A stretch of DNA of 64,000 nt from Nitrospira lenta (GTDB lineage Bacteria; Nitrospirota; Nitrospiria; Nitrospirales; Nitrospiraceae), in assembly GCF_900403705.1 (NCBI RefSeq), contig NZ_OUNR01000001.1, forward strand, positions 496,001 through 560,000. Direction: 5' to 3'. The translations under genes and the position numbers were made by a program. Positions 25,238 to 33,388 of the stretch are shown in pieces. Below the pieces are notes generated by a model. The model did no database searches. It saw only the letters and a program-made list of their open reading frames with translations, and was not told the DNA's origin. Each line of letters begins with the position of its first letter. Position 1 is the stretch's first letter.

Positions 25238-25597
25238 TTATGCGGCGACTGTTGTGAGGTAAGGCGTGATATTCTTCATGGCCCGATCGACATACTCTTC
25301 TTTTTCGCCAACGGGCGCCACATAGTGCAACGCAGAGCGCGCTGCCTCTTCGCCCTCGAATCGGGCGATGATCCATGCCGACAAGTACTGCGAAGCAAGA
25401 AAGTGAATACCGGTGTCAGGAACCAATGCCTGCCAAAATCCCCAACCGTCAGTCCGAACAATGGTTCCTGACACCTTTGTTTTTCTCGGATAGCTGGAAT
25501 CATTCAGATCACCGAGCGGGAACAGCCACTCCAGCGAGTCGTCTTCGGTTGCGATGAATCCGTCAAGACTTGTGGCTGTGTAGTACTGCGTTTTCAT
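25238..25597 (-). pseudogene. Dihydrofolate-reductase-like (RibD C-terminal) remnant broken by a REP-like insert
   Basis: The first 37 codons (MKTQYYTATSLDGFIA, then SLEWLFPLGDLNDSSYP) match the start of the small dihydrofolate-reductase/RibD-C family. The similarity ends where a 64-bp palindromic element enters. The frame stays open through the insert and reads on into unrelated codons (SQYLSAWIIARFEG to the end). The family is normally about 180-220 residues, so the reductase is destroyed. The downstream codons may belong to a second broken gene. Confidence 0.6.
25412..25475. repeat. REP-like palindromic element
   Basis: GGTGTCAGGAACCA at 25412-25425 and its exact reverse complement at 25462-25475 flank a 36-bp centre. 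Palindromes with a TGTCAGGAACC core are typical of REP/REPIN elements mobilised by RayT-type transposases in other bacteria. I saw no second copy in the window. It interrupts the reductase remnant. Confidence 0.6.
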
Positions 25598-25755
25598 GAT
25601 GTGAGTTTCGGCGCGCCATGAGGTCTGACCACCTTGATTCCCTCACCCAAGAAGATGCTGGCTCCTGCCCGGCGCTCCCCACCGGCAGAAATGTAGGATG
25701 GCCCCGTTTTTCTGTCTCTAGGATCTTGAATGCAAACAGACACCTTTTTCTTCGT

Positions 25756-26727
25756 CTACTTCGATATCTGCCAGATCGCGGCATTATTTCCGCAATCACC
25801 AGTGACAACGGCTCCTCCGTTTCCACCAAACGAAAATACACATTCGTTGGTGCCAGGACGACCATAAAGCCTGATTTTGTCTTGGCTTCTCAAGTAGCTG
25901 GCGTCGTTGAGCTTCACATAGCGACCGTCGTTTGTTGCAACCTGGGTCGTAAGCGCCCCGATTTGGCCTTTCGCTGATTCAATATCGCGGCCAATTGCGC
26001 TCGCCATGTCTTCGGGCAGTCGCTCGTCACGTGGCCAAAGAACGTTATAGTTTCCAAAATTCGTGGATACAACGATTGATGATTCCGGGTAGGTATTGAC
26101 CTTTTGCGCGTTCGAATCGGGTGTTCGAGTGCAGGTGAAATTCTGCGACTTTGAAATCACCACGTTCGTAGATTGGTTAAATGCAGCTTTCTTACCTGCA
26201 ATCTGCCCTGCGCATACTACAGGCCCGCTTACCGACACGCCGCTCAAGGTAATCTTTTGCTCGACTGCCGACTTTAGAAAGAACGCCGACGTGTCCCGAT
26301 TAACGATGTCATGGGTAATTGTTACGCCTTGGGTCTGCAAGCGGAGGCAGTCGGTGACTGTATCAAGTGCTTTGCTCGCAATCCGCTCTTCATACGAAAA
26401 CTTTCGTTCTTGCATAGCAGTAGTGCCTGCATAGCTCTTACAGAAATTTTTCATTGCCTCCTCGCTGTTGGAGGCGGATCCTGTGAACTTAATCGGTATG
26501 GCCTTAACGACTGCGTCGAGTCCTAAGCTACCACTCGAGGTCTTCGTATTGCCGCTTGCTTCACAATAACTATCGAAAACTGAATTGAGGTAGCTAGAGG
26601 AAGACGTAGAAATCGAGAATTCTTTAAGTGTCCTTGCTATATCCGTACACTGCAGTGCTTGCGGAAAGGCAATTGAAGGAAAACCGAGAACAATCAGTGT
26701 AAATAGTAGACGGCGATTGTCTTTCAT
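25756..26727 (-). CDS. Secreted protein of unknown function
   Basis: About 323 residues with a signal peptide (MKDNRRLLFTLIVLGFPSIA, then FPQA). The mature part is Ser/Thr/Asn-rich with several Cys (QCTDIAR; DSYCEAS; CKSYAG; DCLRLQ; ECVFSFGG; GDCGNN). It ends in a Gly-rich segment FSFGGNGGAVVTGDCG, reminiscent of a carbohydrate-binding module, but I do not recognise a family. A strong AAGGAGG lies before the ATG. Codon use looks more AT-rich than in flanking genes. It is downstream of the HEPN gene on the same strand. Confidence 0.75.
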   Translation of the reverse strand: MKDNRRLLFTLIVLGFPSIAFPQALQCTDIARTLKEFSISTSSSSYLNSVFDSYCEASGNTKTSSGSLGLDAVVKAIPIKFTGSASNSEEAMKNFCKSYAGTTAMQERKFSYEERIASKALDTVTDCLRLQTQGVTITHDIVNRDTSAFFLKSAVEQKITLSGVSVSGPVVCAGQIAGKKAAFNQSTNVVISKSQNFTCTRTPDSNAQKVNTYPESSIVVSTNFGNYNVLWPRDERLPEDMASAIGRDIESAKGQIGALTTQVATNDGRYVKLNDASYLRSQDKIRLYGRPGTNECVFSFGGNGGAVVTGDCGNNAAIWQISK

Positions 26728-26834
26728 GTGACTCCTCCTTTGGAGCGTTGGTTGAGGCAAGAAGATCGTACGCGAGAAGTAGCGTTTTCCCCACATCCAG
26801 AAGTTCAGAATGTCCCCGTTTCACATCCTCCGTC

Positions 26835-27419
26835 CTAAGCACTAATTCGGAACCAATCCTTGACCAGCAAATGAAAACGAAGAATTTCGTCGTCATTCAG
26901 TTCAACACTATGAGCTATGACATTCCGGACCATATTGAACTGAGTCAGAATTTGCTGAGCTGCCTTCTGGCTTCTTAGAGTGTCTGAAAAATCTACCCAA
27001 TTGGCATTTAGAATATCGATCAGCTCTCCAAAATTCGTGTAAGTCAACGGGTCATCAGATCGAATCGACATTGGCGTATCTTTTTCTTTCTTCTGTTTGT
27101 CTGCCACGCTTGTTCTAACGCCAACTGGGACTTTCTGCTCCCACCAATCCACGCCGTGCTTCTCGAGAAGTCTTCCCGAAATCAGCCGTCGAATGGTATT
27201 CTCAAGACTGTAGTAGAGGACGTAGAAGTCAGCCATTCGTCGCGCTGCCTGTCGAATGTCTGACTCAATAAGGTCACTATCCACTAAATTATCTTTCTTT
27301 AGCGTCTTCGCATGGCCAAGCTCAATGCCTCGCTTCTCCAGCGCAATTAGATCTGCCTCCAGCATCAAATTCCGCATCCCAAAGAGGCGCAGTCGATCAC
27401 TTCCCCCACTTTTAGCCAT
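26835..27419 (-). CDS. Swt1-type HEPN-domain protein, putative RNase
   Basis: A 194-residue helical protein with the HEPN catalytic signature Arg165-x4-His170 (MVRNVIAHS), preceded by a helix with YVLYYSLENTIRRLISGRLLEKHG. This pattern is typical of the Swt1 HEPN group, many of which are metal-independent RNases in toxin-antitoxin or defence loci. It overlaps the end of the DUF5343 gene by eight bases, so the two are probably co-translated. The surrounding DNA looks AT-rich, suggesting acquisition. Confidence 0.78.
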   Translation of the reverse strand: MAKSGGSDRLRLFGMRNLMLEADLIALEKRGIELGHAKTLKKDNLVDSDLIESDIRQAARRMADFYVLYYSLENTIRRLISGRLLEKHGVDWWEQKVPVGVRTSVADKQKKEKDTPMSIRSDDPLTYTNFGELIDILNANWVDFSDTLRSQKAAQQILTQFNMVRNVIAHSVELNDDEILRFHLLVKDWFRISA

Positions 27420-28107
27420 CGAGTAAATGCTCCTTCAGGCTTTTAAATATAGCATTGAAGACCTCAATCTCCGTCGTAGCAGGGAGGTTAAGGTTAATCG
27501 TGTACGAAATCCCCACCGACCCATGCAGTAACCGACGCTGAGCACCCTCGTCAGCACCTTTTTTCCCCTTTGCATCGTCGTCCGCTGCCAGAAGCTTTAT
27601 CGGAGCTGCTGTGGCCTTGAAATTAGCCAGCTTCGCCAATTCCATGAAAGTCGCAACAACAGCCGGAATAGTAGGATCGTCTTCAGCCGTACCAATAAGA
27701 GCCCGAAGTTTTGATTGCAGTTCATCCTTCTTCAGATTGTGCGCATACTCGTTCGCCTTGTATAGATCGGAATAGGCCAAGCGAATTTGCGCTGCCATTA
27801 CAGCCCCCTGCTGCTCGTCGTCTCTGTAGTTTTTGTAGGCCTCCGTTGGCACATTCGCTGCATCGATGAAACCAAGTTTCTTGAGAAGTGGAACCAGGGC
27901 TCTGTGGCTTGAAGATTTAAGTTCAAGGACTGTTTCCATGAAGTCTTGTGTGAACTTGGGGGGAACTGAGGCTTTACGAATCTCGGAGAATAGCTTTGGA
28001 ATAGAACCATACCCATTCACATAAGGCGGGTACTTAATGGCACCTTTCACCTTTTTATCGGTTTGTTCAGCCGTGGCATCTTCATTCTCATTCTTCTTCG
28101 CAGCCAT
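27412..28107 (-). CDS. DUF5343 protein
   Basis: A 231-residue soluble protein. KYPPYVNGYGSIPKLFSEIRKASVPPKFTQ followed by SSSHRALVPLLKKLGFID matches the DUF5343 domain, which has a winged-helix look. A charged middle leads to a strand-rich end (HGSVGISYTINLNLPATTEI). The domain occurs in accessory loci and has no defined activity that I know of. GGGGGG precedes the ATG. With the overlapping HEPN gene it resembles a two-component regulator/RNase pair. Confidence 0.75.
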   Translation of the reverse strand: MAAKKNENEDATAEQTDKKVKGAIKYPPYVNGYGSIPKLFSEIRKASVPPKFTQDFMETVLELKSSSHRALVPLLKKLGFIDAANVPTEAYKNYRDDEQQGAVMAAQIRLAYSDLYKANEYAHNLKKDELQSKLRALIGTAEDDPTIPAVVATFMELAKLANFKATAAPIKLLAADDDAKGKKGADEGAQRRLLHGSVGISYTINLNLPATTEIEVFNAIFKSLKEHLLDG

Positions 28108-28286
28108 AAATCCCCCCCTCTAGCGTGGTATCTAGCAATCACTCATGAAGGTCATTGATTAATTTATGCATCATCGCCTGCCTTTCAGAAAACTGTATAT
28201 GACCAGATACGACGTCAAAGAATATCCTTCCGAGATGACCCTTTATCACAATAAATTGACTGATCTGGCGTAACTTTGATTAATCG

Positions 28287-29087
28287 CTACGTATGGTTTT
28301 CGATGTCGGCCTTCCTTGCTACTTTCTTTGACACCAGCTCCATCTCGTAGATCCTTGCAACAAAATCGGCCGACAGCTTGATCTTTGATGAAAAACCACG
28401 CCCCTTTTGCTCGGGAGGGTAACCACGAACAAACTCAACCGCACCAACATGCTTTCCACGACGCTTCATAAGATCTATTGAAGGGATGCTATCGGCATCA
28501 CCGGAAACGACGACCGCCACATCGTAATTACTCTCAAGGGCAACCATATCGACAGCAAGTCGTGTATCCAGCCCTTTCTCTTCGCATGCATGCGAAAACA
28601 AATCTACCTTCCAATGGCCCACCTCAAGAATGTCAATAAGATCGGTGGAACTTTGAACACCATGATGAAACCGTTTCATGCCATCTAATGTCCGCTTCTT
28701 TCCTTCGTACCATGCTCGGAGTTCGTCAAAGCATAGCGACCATGCTTTTCTGGCTACAGCATCTTGGCCCTGACTTGATAACATCTTTCCTGCCATCGCC
28801 ATGTATCCAGCTTTGGCTTGCTTGCTCTCTTCGAATCGTTCTCGCAGATAAGCTTGCGCCTGCGCCTCATCTAAATTCCAGGAATCAATAGAGCCCACTT
28901 GGTACCAGTACACACGCTGTAGCAATGTGATCGTGCTCTGGCCCGCACCGACCGAGAAGCGCCATTGTTGTTCCGCTACTTTGAAAAGATAAGTAAAGAA
29001 GGTCTGATAATCATCAACCTCTATACCCATTCCCTTCAGCGATCCAAATAGATTCGACCCATCCACAAAAAACGCGAATCTAGCCAT
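28287..29087 (-). CDS. NYN/PIN-like nuclease (LabA/DUF88 type)
   Basis: A 266-residue protein. The NYN domain starts FAFFVDGSNLFG with metal-binding Asp9. The second acidic cluster is DTRLAVDMVALESNYDVAVV followed by SGDADSIPSIDLMKRRGKHV, the typical LabA/DUF88 arrangement. An inserted helical region (residues about 70-150) precedes GMKRFHHGVQSSTDLIDIL. NYN proteins are divalent-metal RNases, so two different potential RNases lie within 2.3 kb. A 180-bp gap separates it from the DUF5343 gene and holds no reading frame I would support. The ATG at MARF is preferred to a TTG four codons earlier. Confidence 0.8.
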   Translation of the reverse strand: MARFAFFVDGSNLFGSLKGMGIEVDDYQTFFTYLFKVAEQQWRFSVGAGQSTITLLQRVYWYQVGSIDSWNLDEAQAQAYLRERFEESKQAKAGYMAMAGKMLSSQGQDAVARKAWSLCFDELRAWYEGKKRTLDGMKRFHHGVQSSTDLIDILEVGHWKVDLFSHACEEKGLDTRLAVDMVALESNYDVAVVVSGDADSIPSIDLMKRRGKHVGAVEFVRGYPPEQKGRGFSSKIKLSADFVARIYEMELVSKKVARKADIENHT

Positions 29088-29792
29088 TGCGCCCCTCAAT
29101 TTTAGATGCTTCTACCTCGGCCATTCCCTGCAATATAACGCGGCAGTCTACTTCAAAGTCTATTAGGTATCCAATACCTCCATTCGGGGTATACCAGGAT
29201 GTTCAAACTGGTCGTCCCGCAAGTCCACGATATATCAATGCTCCCTCCAAGCTTGCTCGTTGCCCTCTCCTCTAGAACAACGCCCGCGCTAGTTCCCCTG
29301 CGCCCGTCGAGCGAGCACCTCACTCCTCTTCTCAACACCCACACCTTCTTCCCCAGGGAGCTGCCAGACCGTCCTTCACCGCGCGCATTGAGCGACCACC
29401 GTTTCATCGTGGGGGCTCAGCGAGCAAGAAGGATGGTCTGGCGGCTCCCCCTTCTTAGTCCGCACATACCGCGAGCAGGAGGATGACTAGCCTCCACCTC
29501 ATTTTTTTGCGGGGATAGCCCCGCATCCCCTGATGGAATTCATCTCCCCGCATCGCGTTCACTCCTCCCCCACTCTCTGAACCCCTGAATTTTCCTCACA
29601 TCTTTCTTAATTCCCTCGCACGTTCCCACCGGCACTCCGGTTGCTCAAGCACAGGACCGTCGGCGGGCGGCGCGGAGGGCCGGAAAGGGGGTGAGCAGGA
29701 ACGAGGCCGTCGCAAGTGCCGGATCGCCGCCGGATCAGCCGACGAGAGACACGACAACTTTCAACAATTGAACGTACGAGGAGGAAGCCATC
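29088..29792. other. 700-bp non-coding region with repeats
   Basis: No frame here looks coding. It begins after the NYN gene and ends at the ribosome-binding site of the OmpA-like gene (GAGGAGG). It holds an AGGATGTTCAAACTGG segment at about 29197, similar to the start of the 40.2-kb repeat, and a long inverted repeat at 29356-29449. It also holds a hairpin GCGGGG-atag-CCCCGC near 29511 whose T-run is on the wrong side for a terminator. It marks the boundary between the accessory block and the sortase region. Confidence 0.5.
29356..29449. repeat. MITE-like inverted repeat
   Basis: Arms at 29356-29376 and 29429-29449 are 21 bases each and complementary except at two positions (GGGAGCTGCCAGACC and GGTCTGGCGGCTCCC at the outer ends). 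The loop is 52 bases. It could be a small mobile element, a non-coding RNA or a protein-binding palindrome. Confidence 0.5.
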
Positions 29793-30596
29793 ATGCAAAA
29801 AGGTCCATCCCAGATTTCGTCAGGTAACATCAGCCCCGCCGTCATGGGGCCGCAGAAAGACACCAAAGACATCGTCATCCTCTCCAGCCTCGTCCTGATC
29901 CTGGCAGGCCTCTCGGCCGTGGCCTGGATCTATACCGAAACCAAAGATCCGAAAGCCCTCACCGCCCCATCAGACAAGGTCGAGTCGGCCAGGGTATCGG
30001 AGATCCTCAAGAAGGCCAGCGGGCTCTCTCAAGCCGAAGCCTCCATCTCCTCCTCCACCCCGGTGACTGCCCCGGTCTCGACCGTGGCCGACATCATTCA
30101 CAGCGATGTCTACTTCGAAGTGGGCCGCAAGGGCCTCACGGATGAAGCCAAGGCGCAACTCGCCGTCCAAGGCGATCTGCTCAAGCAGAACCAGGACTAT
30201 GCCGTGCTGATCCAGGGCTATACCGACCAGCAGGGATCGGCCACCTACAACAAGAAGCTGGGGATGAAGCGGGCCGAAACCGTGAAGCAGGAACTCCTGA
30301 ACGCCGGAGTGGCCGAACATCAGATGAAAGTCGTCAGCCTCGGTGAAGACGGCGTGCTCTGCATCGACAACAGCGATACCTGCCGGCACCTCAATCGCCG
30401 GGTGCACCTGGACATCCGGAAGATCGGCCAGGAGCACCTGGTCATCCCGGCGGTCGCTGCGACGACGGCCATCGATCCGGCTGATTCGTCTATCGAGCAG
30501 AATGCCACGGGGCAAGACGCGGGCTCGACCGGCAACGTCCCACCCTCCTCGTCCGATCCGGCCGTCACCACATTCGACCCGGCATCGGGCAGCTAA
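29793..30596 (+). CDS. OmpA/MotB-domain peptidoglycan-binding protein
   Basis: A 267-residue protein anchored by one N-terminal membrane helix (IVILSSLVLILAGLSAVAWIY), followed by a linker and an OmpA-like domain (DVYFEVGRKGLTDEAKAQL; IQGYTDQQGSATYNKKLGMKRAE; LNRRVHLDIRK) that binds diaminopimelate in the cell wall. A low-complexity tail of about 60 residues, rich in Ser, Asp, Ala and Thr, follows. The start has a strong GAGGAGG. It precedes the sortase pair and may tether a surface structure to peptidoglycan. Confidence 0.87.
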   Translation: MQKGPSQISSGNISPAVMGPQKDTKDIVILSSLVLILAGLSAVAWIYTETKDPKALTAPSDKVESARVSEILKKASGLSQAEASISSSTPVTAPVSTVADIIHSDVYFEVGRKGLTDEAKAQLAVQGDLLKQNQDYAVLIQGYTDQQGSATYNKKLGMKRAETVKQELLNAGVAEHQMKVVSLGEDGVLCIDNSDTCRHLNRRVHLDIRKIGQEHLVIPAVAATTAIDPADSSIEQNATGQDAGSTGNVPPSSSDPAVTTFDPASGS

Positions 30597-30614
30597 CATT
30601 CGTCCTGGTTAGGT

Positions 30615-30642
30615 TCTGCGCGAGGTGCATACCTCGCGCAGA
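30615..30642 (+). terminator. Strong hairpin after the OmpA-like gene
   Basis: A perfect 12-bp stem (TCTGCGCGAGGT and ACCTCGCGCAGA) with a GCAT loop lies 18 bases after the OmpA-like stop and 41 before the VIT/VWA start. There is no clear T-run, so it may be a terminator of low efficiency or an mRNA processing signal. Confidence 0.45.
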
Positions 30643-30683
30643 CTAGCCTTCATCCACCACCGACTGATGCAGACGAGGACTCT

Positions 30684-32777
30684 ATGACCAGACATCTCTT
30701 ACTTCGCGCCACGCTCGCCCTCTTCCTCTCGCTGGGCGCCGGCAGCCTGTCGCTCGCCCCGGCCTGCGGGAATGAACTGGAACAATCGGACCAGACCATT
30801 TCGTTGAATGAAGTGAAAGGCGGTAGGCTGCTCTTCAAGACGGCTCAGCCTGGCCGCTTTCTTCCCGCCCCTACACTTAAGACCGACGTCCGCATCTCCG
30901 TCACCGGGCTCATCGCCCGCGCCACCGTCTCACAGGAATTTTTGAACCCGAGCTTGGAGAAAGACGCCTGGGCCGAGGGGGTCTATGTGTTCCCCCTTCC
31001 TGAAACCGCCGCGGTCGATCATCTCCGCATGAAGATCGGCGAGCGGATCATCGAAGGCCAGATCAAGGAAAAGGCGGAGGCCAAGAAGGTCTATGAGCAG
31101 GCGAAGCAGGAGGGCAAACGGGCCAGCCTGGTCGAGCAGGAACGGCCGAACATCTTTACAACCTCCGTGGCCAACATCGGCCCCGGCGAGCGGATCACGG
31201 TCGAAATCGAATATCAGGAAACGATCCGTTACGACCAGGGCGCTTTCTCGCTGCGGTTCCCCATGGTCGTCGGCCCTCGCTACATCCCCGGCACCGCGAT
31301 GGTGATGGAGGATCAACCGCCCGGCAACGGCTGGTCACTCGATACAGATCGCGTGCCGGATGCCTCAAGGATCACTCCGCCAGTGCAACATCCGAACGCA
31401 GGACCGATTAACCCGGTCAGCTTGAACATCGATCTCGCTCCAGGCTTTCCTCTCGGCAAGCTTGAGTCGCCCTATCACCAGGTTCTCACCATCGCCGAAC
31501 CGGATGGCCGGCAGCACATCACGCTGCGCGAAGATGCGGTCCCCGCCGATCGGGACTTCGTGCTCACCTGGAAACCAACGGCAGGTCAGGCTCCCACCCT
31601 CTCCGTCTTTCGCGAACAGCGCGGCAATGAGCAGTACGCCTTCCTGATGGCGATGCCTCCGATTGGCTCGGATCATCAGCCGACAACCGTGGCCCGTGAA
31701 ACGATCTTTGTCATCGACACCTCTGGGTCCATGTCAGGCACCTCGATCGAGCAGGCTAGGGCCGCGCTGCTGCTCGCCCTGAATCGCCTGACCGCGCAAG
31801 ATCGCTTCAACGTGATTCAATTCAACAGCGTCACCCATGTGCTGTTTTCCCAAGCCCAGCCGGTTACGCCACAGACCCTGCGCAAAGCCCTGCACTATGT
31901 CGACAACTTGAAAGCCAACGGAGGAACGGAGATTCTCCCCGCGTTGAAGATGGCCTTGAAAGGCAGCGCGCCGACCTCTCACCTGCGGCAAGTGATCTTT
32001 CTGACGGATGGGCAGGTCGGCAACGAAGACGAGTTGTTCGAGATTATTCGCACCCAGCTCGGCACGAGCCGCCTCTTCACCATCGGTATCGGCTCGGCCC
32101 CGAACAGCCACTTCATGCGGAAGGCCGCCGAGTTCGGACGCGGCACCTTCACCCATATCGGCAGCACCAGCGAAGTGCAGGCTCAGATGGATGCCATCTT
32201 CCGCAAGCTGGAACGGCCGGTACTGACCGATCTCCGCATCGACGGGATCGACGATCGAGTCGAGATGTTTCCCCCGCGTATCCCCGACCTCTACGAGGGC
32301 GAGCCGGTTGTCGTCGTACTGAAGGGGCCTGCGCTTCCGGAGACCGTCACGGTCCAGGGCCTGATCGGGTCCGCTCCATGGACAACGTCGATCACACTGA
32401 AGCACCGTGACCCTCGTGAAGGATTGTCCGTCTTCTGGGCGCGGCAGAAGATTGCAGCCTTGATGGATCAACAGCGCTATAACCAGGACGAGGCCGCGAC
32501 GAAACAGGCCGTGCTCGATGTGGCGCTACCCCATCACCTCGTCAGCAAATACACCAGTCTGATCGCCGTGGATGTGACGCCGGTGCGCCCGGCTGACAAG
32601 CTGCTCCAGACTCATGCGATGAAAACGAATCTGCCGGACGGGCAGGACTATCAGGCGATCTTCGGCCTGCCTCAGACCGCCACGAGCGGGCAACTCCAGA
32701 TTCTGCTGGGACTCGCCACGCTGCTGGCGGCCTGGTTGACGTGGAACGTGCGGGCATGCAGGAAACGCATCGCATGA
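30684..32777 (+). CDS. VIT/VWA-domain sortase target protein
   Basis: A 697-residue exported protein of the type called marine proteobacterial sortase target. A signal peptide is followed by a VIT domain (ARATVSQEFLNPSLEKDAWAE; KIGERIIEGQIKEKAEAKKV) and a von Willebrand A domain with an intact MIDAS (DTSGSMSG near residue 347). The C-terminus has the sorting signal LPQTATSG, a hydrophobic helix and a basic end (RACRKRIA). The signal would be cut between Thr and Ala by the neighbouring sortase. The stop overlaps the sortase ATG. VWA with VIT suggests an adhesive surface or secreted protein. Confidence 0.9.
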   Translation: MTRHLLLRATLALFLSLGAGSLSLAPACGNELEQSDQTISLNEVKGGRLLFKTAQPGRFLPAPTLKTDVRISVTGLIARATVSQEFLNPSLEKDAWAEGVYVFPLPETAAVDHLRMKIGERIIEGQIKEKAEAKKVYEQAKQEGKRASLVEQERPNIFTTSVANIGPGERITVEIEYQETIRYDQGAFSLRFPMVVGPRYIPGTAMVMEDQPPGNGWSLDTDRVPDASRITPPVQHPNAGPINPVSLNIDLAPGFPLGKLESPYHQVLTIAEPDGRQHITLREDAVPADRDFVLTWKPTAGQAPTLSVFREQRGNEQYAFLMAMPPIGSDHQPTTVARETIFVIDTSGSMSGTSIEQARAALLLALNRLTAQDRFNVIQFNSVTHVLFSQAQPVTPQTLRKALHYVDNLKANGGTEILPALKMALKGSAPTSHLRQVIFLTDGQVGNEDELFEIIRTQLGTSRLFTIGIGSAPNSHFMRKAAEFGRGTFTHIGSTSEVQAQMDAIFRKLERPVLTDLRIDGIDDRVEMFPPRIPDLYEGEPVVVVLKGPALPETVTVQGLIGSAPWTTSITLKHRDPREGLSVFWARQKIAALMDQQRYNQDEAATKQAVLDVALPHHLVSKYTSLIAVDVTPVRPADKLLQTHAMKTNLPDGQDYQAIFGLPQTATSGQLQILLGLATLLAAWLTWNVRACRKRIA

Positions 32778-33388
32778 ATCCGATCCGACCTACTCCCCGC
32801 GCGCTGACTGGGCTGATGGTGTGCCTCCTCGCTATCGGAGGTTGGCAGATCGGGGAAGGGTCGTGGATTTATGCGAAGGCCGGGCTCGCGCAGCACTTGC
32901 TGCAGCGGACCTGGTCCCGCACGCTCGCCGGGGAAACCGGCGCGAAGCCCTGGCCCTGGGCCGACACCTGGCCGGTAGCGCGGTTGATGGTTCCCTCGCT
33001 GCATATCGATCAGATTGTTCTGGAAGGCGCCTATGGAAGAACGCTGGCTTTCGGTCCTGGCCATGTCGAATCGGCAGGGGTGATCGGCTCGTCAGGCATC
33101 ACCATCCTGACCGGCCATCGCGATACTCATTTCAGATTTCTGAAACGATTGCGGCTGAACGATGTGATTGAGCTGGACCAGCCGACCGGCATCCGCCGGC
33201 GCTATCGGGTAGCGGAGACGCGTATTGCCGACTCGCGCAGCGCGTCGATCGGCATCGCGCAGGGCCAGGCTCAACTCGTGCTGATCACGTGCTATCCCTT
33301 CGATGCCATCCAAGCCGGCGGGCCGCTGCGCTATGTGGTCACGGCTGTGCCTGATGATGAGCCATCGTCAGACCGGTCAGTCCTCTAA
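32774..33388 (+). CDS. Class GN (Gram-negative) sortase
   Basis: A 204-residue membrane-anchored cysteine transpeptidase with one N-terminal helix. Catalytic residues are visible: His in TGHRDTHFRFL, Cys in LITCYPF and Arg in GGPLRYVV. It is expected to process the LPQTA signal of the adjacent VIT/VWA protein, the usual dedicated pair. The ATG MNPIRPTPRAL overlaps the partner's stop (ATGA); the longer frame lies inside that gene. Its 3' end overlaps that of the convergent RND pump by about 12 bases. Confidence 0.9.
   Translation: MNPIRPTPRALTGLMVCLLAIGGWQIGEGSWIYAKAGLAQHLLQRTWSRTLAGETGAKPWPWADTWPVARLMVPSLHIDQIVLEGAYGRTLAFGPGHVESAGVIGSSGITILTGHRDTHFRFLKRLRLNDVIELDQPTGIRRRYRVAETRIADSRSASIGIAQGQAQLVLITCYPFDAIQAGGPLRYVVTAVPDDEPSSDRSVL

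Noticed and set aside
25563-25865. 100-codon minus-strand frame between the reductase remnant and the secreted protein
   Set aside because: It overlaps both neighbours, is Arg/Ser-rich and shows no family pattern. The true gap (25598-25755) holds nothing I can name.
29505-29540. Hairpin GCGGGG-atag-CCCCGC as a terminator
   Set aside because: The T-run is 5' of the stem on the plus strand and becomes an A-run 3' on the minus strand, so neither orientation fits an intrinsic terminator.
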